This document shows, one piece after another, positions 11,123 through 18,503 of a stretch of DNA of 18,503 bases. Made by a program: the position numbers and the translations under genes. The DNA is taken from assembly GCA_001598975.1 (NCBI GenBank), contig BBXU01002169.1, positions 1-18,503 on the forward strand, in the 5' to 3' direction. The first letter of the stretch is position 1. Each line of letters opens with the position of its first letter. The notes under the pieces are model-generated. The model made no database searches. It saw only the letters and a list, made by a program, of their open reading frames with translations, and had not been told where the DNA came from. Origin of the DNA: Parachlorella kessleri (Eukaryota > Chlorophyta > Trebouxiophyceae > Chlorellales > Chlorellaceae).

Positions 11123-12368
11123 ATGGTGTGCACTCGAAGCAGAGCAGCCAGCGTAGCTTTGGACGCATCGCCCGAGAGAAGGCAGTCCCAGGCAGAGGCT
11201 AGGAAGGTGAGCCTGGTTGCTGCCTGCGTTGCTGAGCGGCGATGAGGGCACTTCGTGACTGTTTGAAGTGATCCAGGCTGTAACCCCAGCTTTGACCGAG
11301 CTTTCCCTGCCTCTCTGCAGCATGGAGCTTCCAAGCGCAAGCTGTTTGACTGTTGCACCGACTGCCCGGCGTCCGTTAGTGGCACCCCTGAGGTGGCGAA
11401 GTTGGGCACCGAGCGCTGTGCGAGCCTGGACAGCGCCCCTCCTACGCCCAAAACGGTGGACAGGGAGCGGCCCCAGTCCGAATCCCCCGCAGTGCCGGCC
11501 CCTGCTCTGCATCCCGCACTAGAGCCCGTGATGCAGCTCGCCATGAAGGTAAGTGATGTGGCTTGCCGCTGACCAATCAGGAACAGCATATCCGCGTTTA
11601 GAGAGCATTGGGAAGCTGGGCAGCCGTAGTCTGTCAGGACCTGTACAAAGGCGTCAAGTAGCCAACCTTGGTTGGGCAGAAATGCTTTCTCGCCTCTTTC
11701 ACGCCCCAACCCCAGCCTGTCACGCTGCCTGCAGGGGTGGTGCAGCAACCTGGTGGCCCTGCAGCCCAAAGTGCAAGTCTCTGACGCCACCCTGCTGGGA
11801 GCGGTGGCCCTCATGCGCGAGTTTGCCGTCCAGCGGCCAGACGTCGTCGGCCTGCTGCACACGTCTGGGCCGCACCTGTTCACCTACACGTGCGCTGCCA
11901 TGTGGATGGCTTCCAAGACGGGCGACATCCGCACAGGTGAGGTTGTTGCTAGGCTTCGTGCCGGTTTCAACGTGGTGGAAGGCCCCTATGTGTATGGGGA
12001 GTAGTCAGTTGGGTGATGCGGTCAAAGGGCCAATCAGTAGACGGTCATGGAGATGCGTTGAGCTGCAGCTGCTCGTCGTCAGGCTACGGGGCTGACTTCT
12101 GACACTCCCCATGCTTGCATGTTTCATGGGTGGCCCTGGTGACGGCCAAGCAGCTGCGGATACCACTCCAGCATGACTGGTCTGCTATGTTTCACCTCAC
12201 AAGCCCTTGCTCCCCGCCTCCTCCTGTGCAGCCATCCCCAACCGCACGCTGATGAGCCAGGCCTGCCAGATCCACCCACAGGCGCTCTCTGACTTCGAGC
12301 TGGACCTCTGTGTTTCCCTGAACTGGGAAGTCACCAAAGTGCTACGAGCCGCCGACCTTTTGCAGTAA
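11123..12368 (+). CDS. Mini-cyclin: single cyclin-box protein (4 exons, 216 aa)
   Basis: Exons 11123-11206, 11321-11548, 11735-11936 and 12232-12368 join in phase, with TAA at 12366-12368. The ATG sits in the good context CACCATGG. Seen: residues 1-104 are polar and probably disordered, with TPK and SP sites and a KRKLF element. Residues about 118-206 form a cyclin N-terminal fold: LLGAVALMREFAV, then YTCAAMWMASK, then DFELDLCVSLNWEV. Lys165 (ASK) and Glu194 (DFE) match the cyclin-box Lys and Glu that contact the kinase. Their spacing of 29 is the same as cyclin A K266 and E295 (established knowledge). There is no second cyclin fold. Known: the first fold binds the CDK. Inference: a small CDK-binding cyclin or cyclin-like regulator; class not assignable. 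The stop codon overlaps a good donor (CA|GTAAGC), so a longer isoform is conceivable, though I see no cyclin-like sequence downstream. Confidence 0.85.
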
Positions 12369-13589
12369 GCAGCAGCACAGGGCATGCCTGCTCCTGCTCA
12401 CCTTACCCCGTTTTGGCACTTCTGGAGCGCACAGGCTCGCCAACTATTTTATCCTTGGAGGGTGACACCCTCTGCCCTGGGAACTGATCAACAGAACCCT
12501 GTGCATTTTATTACACTAAGACTCTGGCTGGCATCAACTACAATTTCGAGACTCAACCAAATGAAATTCCTTGGAACAAAATGAAATTGTGTGTTCGAGG
12601 CTGGGGAACTGGCCTCTGGATATGCTAGGTACAAACAACCAAGCAGTGGTTGACGCTCTTGCTCTGCTGTTTTATTAGCTTGCCTTGGCAACCTTTTGTT
12701 TTACTCATTTGCTGACTGATGATTGCGTACTGCCCCATGCTACTTGGTGCTCACCACACCGTTGCTTTCATTGTGGAAGGTGGGAAGGTGCTGAGAGAAG
12801 CATCTTCTGGGCCCTCGTTTGAGCCTGGGCAACACCGTCATATGGGTTTGCGTTCCGCTGCACTGCGAGGCCAACATGTCTTTCACTATTTCCCTCCATT
12901 TCACCTGCTACTGCAGATCTTGGACACATAGGTTAAGCGACATTTGTTGTTACCTTAGGAAAGGGCGTTGTCATTCATTCAAGCACCACCTTCTCTTGCT
13001 GCTCTTGAGGGCACATGAGTTACTTGTACTATAACCAACCAGGATTTATCATTCCCCAGTCTGCATGCCACAAATGGTTTTGGGTTGTTTGTGTTGCTTA
13101 GCAGCAGAGAAATGCTGCTTTTCTGCTTTTTCATGGTTGCTAATCCTTGCTTGCCAACAGAGAACATATAATGTTAGTTTTGTTCCTAGGGCAGGCTCTT
13201 CTGGTTCTCGTGTAGAGTGGGCACTGTCACGTTAGGCATACAGTACCCAACTAAATAGCCCATCTGACCAGGCAACTTGCCTGAGGATTGAGTAGAAGTG
13301 TGTTGTTGCATGTTACATAGGTGCCCTATGAATTTCACCAGGTCACTGCGTGCTTTCCCATCCCATGCCATGTGCAAGGTATTGGTACTTCTGTTCTTCA
13401 AATCAAAGAACACTGCTGTTTGATGCTGGCTGTCGCATGCATTCCATCTTGAAACAAAGAATGCAGCAGCATTTCGGCTGCCTGGGGTCGTAGCAAGACC
13501 AAAAAATAGAGCCTAGCCTAGGAACCTACGTGTTGTTCGTAGAGGTCTGCTAACCTCTGTCAATGGTGTTGGCACTAAAGCTGCAACAG
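12369..13589. other. AT-richer intergenic region between convergent genes
   Basis: These 1221 bases lie between the stop codons of the mini-cyclin gene (plus) and the secreted-protein gene (minus), so they should hold both 3' UTRs. The sequence is clearly richer in T and A than the flanking exons. Six-frame reading gives only fragments of about 60-75 codons without domain character. A weak inverted repeat (ACAATTTC at 12540-12547 and GAAATTGT at 12583-12590) is present. No tRNA or other RNA gene is evident. Confidence 0.55.
13313..13317 (-). terminator. Candidate TGTAA polyadenylation signal for the secreted-protein gene
   Basis: On the minus strand this reads TGTAA, 273 bases past the stop codon of the gene ending at 13590. 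TGTAA is the established polyadenylation signal in Chlamydomonas and is reported for other green algae. A five-base motif is expected by chance about once per kilobase, so position and orientation are the only support. Confidence 0.25.
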
Positions 13590-16500
13590 CTATGATAAGG
13601 GCACCGACTGAACCAGCTTGATGAGTCCATCCACATCGAAGGCTTGAAATTCGCTTGCGTCGGCATCCCCCTCACCAAGCAGCCTTGCTGTGGGTGCCAC
13701 ATCCATCTGCATGAAGGGCAGGCAGCGGCACCCTTGTACACTAGCTTGCTTCCAGAGCCCCACCACCCTCGTCACAGGTGCCATAGATTGCCTCCAGGGG
13801 AACCAAGGCGCTACCGACAGGACAATGTGAGCCCCCACGCTCAGCCTCTGTGGGTGTAAACAAAGTCAGGCCATGGGGCTAGCACTGGCTGTATGTGACA
13901 GCTTGTCAATGACGCAGACACTGTGCCCATCTGCTGCATACTCAGCCCCTGCTTACCTGCGCTACAGCCATCACCCGAGCCAGAACAGTGAGCACCACAG
14001 CAGGGTCTGTGCCTGGCTTAAGCCCCTCTGCCGCTGCCCCAGCTGCAAACTCGTTGAGGATGGCAATGGGTGATGCCACCGTGCCAACCTGCACAGCGCA
14101 GCACAACAGGTGGTGAGTCAGGCGGCAACCAGCCTTCTTGCATACAGAGGGGGCCTCCATACACAATAGATGCGGCAGAGAGCCTCAAAAAGCAATTCCC
14201 TTCTGCCTTTTTCTGCAGTGGTAATTGCACTGCCAAGCCTGCTCTTCCAATAGCACACGCTGCACCATTATTAAGCTACCTTGCCGTATTCTGTCAGGTC
14301 CGGCAGGTCCACCACAAGCCCACCATCGTCCTCCTGTAAGCAGCAGCCAACCACAGCCAGGCACTCATGCCTAGGCTGCCAAACGCCACGGCAACCTCCT
14401 TGCAAACACAGCCTGCAACCCCCTTAGGGGTCTGCCTGTTGTCATGATACACACTGGCCCAGGCATTGCTGATAGCTAGGGAGCCTCATTTCCGTCCACA
14501 TCTCCGTACAGGGCACAGTGCCAGCCTGCTTGGCCGCCACAGCTACACCAGCAAACAGAGCTCGGCAGCTGTCGAGACCTTGCCCTTGTATGCCCCCTCC
14601 TGGGTCCCTGCCTGCTTACCGGCTCAGGCGAACCCGTCGGCTGGAGGGAGGGCAGTGGTGAGCCCTGCTGCTGCTGTGGGAAGGGGGAGGGAAGGGGTGC
14701 GGGGCCGGGGCCCACAGCCGCGGGGGAGGGGGAAGGGAGGGAGGCGGGGCTGGGCGCGGCTCCTTCAGGGGAAGGCATTGCTGGGCTGACAGCCACAGTC
14801 CCGTGGTCGAGAGAGGTGCCGTTGAAGTCCCCATAGGAATCCCCGTAAGGGTCATCGTCCAGTGACTGGGATCCGACTGTGCCATCATCGTCCTCAGCAG
14901 GGTACTCGTCATCCCCGCTGTCACCCTCGTAGTCATCCCCTGCCTGGGTGGAGTTGCTGCTGCCGGTGCCGTTGGTACCCTGCACGGTCACCCGCTCGCC
15001 ACCCACACTCTCAGCTGTCACCGAATCCATGGAGTCTTCCGGCTGCGTGGAGTTGGCATCCTCCAGCAGTGAGAAGCGAGCCACGGCCCTGAGGAGCCGG
15101 CGGCTGCCAACCACAGCAACTGGGGTGCTGGAGGCTACTACAGAGGCAGCAGCTGCCTCTGCTGCCTGCTTGGCGGCCGCGTCGACAACTTTCTGGAGGG
15201 AGACCTGGGCTGTTGCCAGGGTCTGGGCCACAATGGTGGCATTGGTCAGATCTATGCTGGTGCCTGCATGATGATCCAAGCACAGCACGCATGCTTATGG
15301 TGGCTATGACCAATACCTACCTTGTAGGGGTGCATGGCTCATTGGCATGCAGAGTGGCTTAGAAGGATGAGTCAATGCTGGGGCAAAGCTCAGATCAGTA
15401 CTGCGACGGGCCACAGAAGCCTTACTCACACAGCATGATGCTGGATGCCCTCCCCACACATCCTCAGCAATCTGCAGTGCATCAGCTGCATGCAGCCACC
15501 CCATGCAGCTGCCGGAGGCTGCCACAAACCCAGACTTAGGCTCACTTACCACCCTTTCCTACCACCCTAAGAAGCATATTCCAAACTAGCCCTAGTAGGG
15601 CCATCCCACCCAACGGTGCTGCTACAGCCCCAGAGTGACGGCAGCAACATCTCTGGACTCACCGTCCCTCGCTGCCATCGCCATTTGCAGGCCCAGGGAG
15701 AAGTACAGCGTGTCAGCAATGGAGTCGTAGGTGAGGGGCCCATCATCGGTAAGCAGCAGGCCCGCCATGAGCGAGCCGCCAATGGTGACCAGGTTGTGCA
15801 GCTGGGCATTGGCAGCCTGGAAAGAGAGGGAAGCCGGGTACCCCAGCTTGACACCCTGCAGCACCAGTGGCGGTGGGGGGTGAGTGCGTGTGTTAGAGGA
15901 AGGTGAAAGGGGGGCAAGGGGGGTGCTTTTGAGGAGCTGGTGCGCATACCTGCCACGAATGCTCAGGGTGGCTGTGGGGCAAGCAGAGACTCCATTGGCC
16001 GGGATAGGGCCAGGGAATGCATTGTCCCTGCCGGCACTAAGAACTCTCCCCAGCTCTGGTGTCCCAGCATGTACACACTGCCTGGTTCCAGGTCAAGAGG
16101 CCAGATGCCAACATGCCCCCATCAGCACATTTGCAGCCACCCCCTTGGAAGGAGCAGTACATGACTGACAGTGTGCTGGCACAGTTGCCCTGCTCACCGC
16201 CAGGATGTCCCCATTGTAGACGCCATAGATGGCTGCCCCCGCCTTGTAGGCAGCCGCCACGCTGGGAAGGCCCAGCTGCTCCTCCACTAGGGCGGCTATC
16301 TGGTCCCACTCAGCCCCCTTAGTCGCCTGGTACAGCACCGCCATTAATGTGGTGACAGGGTGGACTGCCACATCCCCGCCTGCACCAGGGGGCTGGGATC
16401 CCTAGTTAGGAGGGGAGCATAACTCTGAATTCTATCCGGTCTGGAGCCCAATAACAGAGAGTACATTGTGCAAGTCTCCACACGGGGTTTGACCAGGTTC

Positions 16501-17448
16501 ACGTGTGCCACCGGCAGCCCCTAAACGTCACCAGAAGTTGGAGGCGGCCAGCTAGAAGAGTACGTACAGCAAACCAAGGGGCATTTGCATTTGGGCTGGG
16601 CAGGGGGCCCTCCTGCCTTCCTGTTGCCGCCACTGCTGCCCACCTGCCACCACAGGAGCCACCAGGGGGGCCTTCAGACCAAACATGACAGGCAGCCCGG
16701 TGACACTGTCGCGGCACCCCTCCCCCTGCTCGGCAGGCATCCGTAGGACGCTGCCGGTGCAGGAGGTGCCGTCCCCAAACGAGCAGGGGACAGCAAAGCT
16801 GCCATTTCCAGCCTTGGAGACACCACTAGTAGTGTAGCCTGTGGCTAGGTCCACTGCTACCTGCACCAAGTCAAGTCTTGAGCCTCCTCAACCAAACCTT
16901 TTCCTTGCGGGGTAACCACATATCGCGACTGCTGCATGTTCAACGAACGTGAAGGCAAGTAGCCTTGAACAGTTGACACTGGCAAGTTGTCTGGCGTGCT
17001 CGCAGCAAACAAGGACAGAAGACAGTAGGGTGCTTACCTGGCAACCTACGTAATATCCTGCGCCTGTCACATAGCCACTGAGGCTTTCATACTGCGACAA
17101 GCACACACCCGGTTTAGTAGTGGGGCAGGCATGACGTGCATGTGTCTCATGATTGTCCCCGTGATTGCTGCTATAGGGGCAATTGAGGCTCCAAGAAGTA
17201 GGTTTGAGCCGTGATTGAGGTGTCCTAGGCGAGACTGTCTTTGAACGTCCTGCAGACAGCTACCGAAGCCAGGGACCCAGATGCTCCAGCATCACTCGCT
17301 TCCCATATATAAGACGTGGATCAGGTGTGAAACCCTCTTAATTCGACCCATCCGCGTCCCTCAGCTCGTCTTGATGGCAACTCACCCCTAAACTACCTCC
17401 AACAACCAGGCCGAGAAGCACCAGCGGCAGCAGCCCCCTTCGAGTCAT
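13590..17448 (-). CDS. Secreted protein with bacterial-type VTPLTTL/LDLTD repeat module and wall-protein-like insert (9 exons, 551 aa)
   Basis: Exons 17448-17386, 17091-17038, 16860-16644, 16379-16198, 15855-15663, 15263-14620, 14333-14280, 14088-13957 and 13706-13590 join in phase to 551 codons plus TAG. Seen: MTRRGLLPLVLLGLVVGG is a signal peptide. LSGYVTGAGY...AVDLATG...GNGSF (25-61) reads as a small beta-sandwich, with Cys at 65, 73 and 88. DSVTGLP (90-96) and LKAP lead to HPVTTL (118-123), a helical part ending LGLPSV, then ANAQLHN and SIDLTN (239-244). From memory, this order closely resembles modules of giant bacterial surface proteins (ATGLP..TLTAP...VTPLTTL...LGLP...LDLTD). Residues about 270-451 are an insert: five N-glycosylation sequons, an acidic Asp/Glu/Tyr stretch, then an SPSP-type Pro/Ser-rich stretch like green-algal hydroxyproline-rich wall proteins. 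Three short exons form the C-terminus, ending DVAPTARLLG...DGLIKLVQ. There is no C-terminal membrane span. Inference: an extracellular matrix or surface protein. Molecular role unknown. Confidence 0.8.
14620..15263 (-). other. Large exon coding for glycosylated acidic and Pro/Ser-rich linker
   Basis: This 644-base exon (phase 1 to 0) is more than three times the length of any other exon of its gene. It starts in the conserved module (SIDLTNATIVAQTLATAQV), passes through an Ala-rich helix, an RRLLR basic patch, NST/NGT sequons and a DDYEGDSGDDEYPAEDDD run, and ends in repeated PSP units. The composition changes abruptly within the exon, which suggests that low-complexity sequence grew inside an ancestral exon. 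Confidence 0.75.
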
Positions 17449-17759
17449 TTCGATCCTTAGCCTTTGAAACCCACTGTCGTATAACCGCAGTATGATATGA
17501 AGGGTGAAAGGGTGCCCTTTGCAGCAGCAGTCTCACGTCATCATGACTCACTCCTTGCGATTTACCAGTGCAGTGCAGTGTGCAGTGTCAGATGTAGCTG
17601 TTCAGTACAAAATTTTAAGGGGCTAAAGTGCAATGGTTGAGCAACTTCACCTGCTTCCGCAGAACCTGCAGCGCTCGTCCATGAACTTTGTAAGCCCCGT
17701 GCCGCCCGCCTACTACCATAAAGGTGTGAGGAGGTGCAACATTTTTAGCTTTGACACTC

Positions 17760-17783
17760 TTTCGGAGAAGCCATTTTCCGAAA
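17760..17783. repeat. Small perfect inverted repeat (7-base arms, 10-base loop)
   Basis: TTTCGGA at 17760-17766 is the reverse complement of TCCGAAA at 17777-17783. It lies about 310 bases upstream of the secreted-protein start codon. It could be a protein-binding site or chance, and the sequence alone cannot decide. Confidence 0.4.
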
Positions 17784-18002
17784 AGTCCCAACGTGCGACC
17801 AAGTGTTGCCATGGTAGGCTTGTCAACTACCAATAGCTGTCAGGAAGAAGTGCAGCTCCGTTGGTCGCAATATGACTCATGGGCAAGGACCAGACCACGA
17901 CACTGACAACAACAAAACTGTGCCTGCCTAGCCCCCCTTCTGTGCAACTAGCCCTCCACTCCTCTCTGTTTAAAGAGCAACCAAAGGAGTGCACGGCCCC
18001 CC

Positions 18003-18072
18003 ACTGGCATTCTCCAGGCAAACCCAAGACCAAACCGACTGGCTTTTCTCTGGGCAAACCCAAAACCAACAT
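18003..18072. repeat. Imperfect 35-36-base tandem duplication
   Basis: Two adjacent units each begin ACTGGC (18003 and 18038) and contain GGCAAACCCAA followed by ACCAA (18017 and 18053). They differ by a few substitutions and a one-base shift. The duplication lies in the spacer about 140 bases from the stop codon of the partial paralogue, so it may fall in that gene's 3' UTR. Confidence 0.7.
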
Positions 18073-18208
18073 ACACGAACTCTATGAAAACTAGTGCGGG
18101 CAAAGCCTGAGGGCCCTACCACACACCTGCATGCATACTACTCTGTGTCACCACCTCACAAGACCTTGCGCAGGTCTTTTGTCTAGCCAGCGTCACAAGT
18201 ATCTTGGC

Positions 18209-18503
18209 TCAAGCAAGCTCTGCGGTCTGTATAAGCTTGACTAGTCCGTCCTCGTTGTACTGACTTGTGAAGTTGGAGGCTGACAGCTTGCCCTGGCCCA
18301 GCAGCCGTGCACTAGGAGCCACGTCAGCCTGCAAAAGCAAGGCAGTAAGCACGAGGGTTATGCACACCAAAAACGCTGAGGCTCACCATCGGTGCTGTGT
18401 GTGACCAATTCCCTTAACCGTCTTCTGCTGTCTGAGGGCTGCTCTGACACTGCCCAGCACAGCCTGGGCATGAAAGGCCGGCCGCGGCCCGGACCCCCNC
18501 CCC
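18209..18503 (-). CDS. 3' end of a second, tandem paralogue of the secreted module protein (partial)
   Basis: The last exon (18328-18209, stop TGA) encodes ADVAPSARLLGQG, then NEDGLVKLIQ, then ELA. It aligns nearly end to end with the last exon of the complete copy (MDVAPTARLLGEG, DVDGLIKLVQ, PLS). Both begin directly after TGCAG in phase 0, and the lengths are 39 and 38 residues. Upstream, a probable exon runs from the window edge to 18419 and ends AVLGSVRAALRQQKT before a GTTAAG donor. It is a loose match to AVVLTVLARVMAVAQ at the same place in the complete copy. The rest lies beyond the window, and base 18499 is ambiguous within a GC-rich run, so a contig end is near. The final exon is firm and the upstream one tentative. 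Confidence 0.75.

Larger units (their letters stand above)
17449..18208. other. Spacer between tandem paralogues, with promoter of the upstream copy
   Basis: These 760 bases lie between the stop codon of the partial copy at the right edge and the start codon of the complete copy, both on the minus strand. They should hold the 3' UTR of one and the promoter of the other. No recognisable coding exon, RNA gene or clear TATA box was found. It contains a small hairpin (17760-17783), a short GTGCAGTG-rich stretch (about 17570-17590) and an imperfect tandem duplication (18003-18072). Confidence 0.5.

Noticed and set aside
10831..11883. Open frame of 350 codons on the minus strand, the second longest in the window
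   Set aside because: It runs antisense to three phase-consistent cyclin exons, contains no recognisable domain and has the composition expected of complemented GC-rich codons.
12719..13034. Open frames downstream of the mini-cyclin
   Set aside because: Short, no cyclin or other domain character, and located in AT-richer sequence typical of UTR or intergenic DNA.
14480..14605. Possible small extra exon of the secreted protein (minus strand) containing VAVAAKQAGTVPC
   Set aside because: No donor/acceptor pair with matching phase was convincing, and exons 6 and 7 join in phase 0 without it.
17306..17313. TATATAAG on the plus strand
   Set aside because: It falls in intron 1 of the minus-strand secreted-protein gene and no plus-strand gene follows it.
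1..18503. tRNA, rRNA, CRISPR arrays, transposon terminal repeats
   Set aside because: I scanned for cloverleaf-like sequence, regularly spaced direct repeats and paired long terminal repeats by eye and saw none that could be supported.

Overview
This is a nuclear window from a green alga, most likely a Chlorella-like trebouxiophyte (inference). Genes are intron-rich, coding exons are GC-rich with Ala/Gln/Pro-rich low complexity, introns run GTRRG...TGCAG, and intergenic DNA is visibly AT-richer. I see no prokaryotic operon layout, transposon, CRISPR array or RNA gene. All gene models were spliced by hand from the sequence, and in every model the phases match at each junction.

Layout: (1) 211-3830, minus: a seven-exon gene for a membrane-anchored FkbM-like methyltransferase (595 aa). 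(2) 4424-10548, plus: a seven-exon gene for an SFSWAP/suppressor-of-white-apricot splicing regulator (1304 aa) with DRY_EERY region, two SURP domains and a C-terminal RS domain. It diverges from gene 1 across a 593-base gap. (3) 11123-12368, plus: a four-exon gene for a 216-aa mini-cyclin with a single cyclin box. (4) 12369-13589: an AT-richer gap between convergent genes. (5) 13590-17448, minus: a nine-exon gene for a 551-aa secreted protein whose core reads like a repeat module of large bacterial surface proteins, interrupted by an acidic and Pro/Ser-rich wall-protein-like insert. (6) 18209-18503, minus: the 3' end of a second, paralogous copy of gene 5, running off the window beside an ambiguous base. 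The first 210 bases lie downstream of gene 1 and show nothing I can name.

Genes 1-3 look like ordinary algal housekeeping or regulatory genes with no obvious pathway in common. The most unusual part is the right-hand third. There, a tandemly duplicated family of secreted proteins combines a bacterial-type adhesin-like module with an algal wall-glycoprotein linker. The SFSWAP gene has an exon/intron structure well suited to splicing-based self-control, because its short early introns carry in-frame stops and a frame-breaking exon encodes half of a SURP domain.
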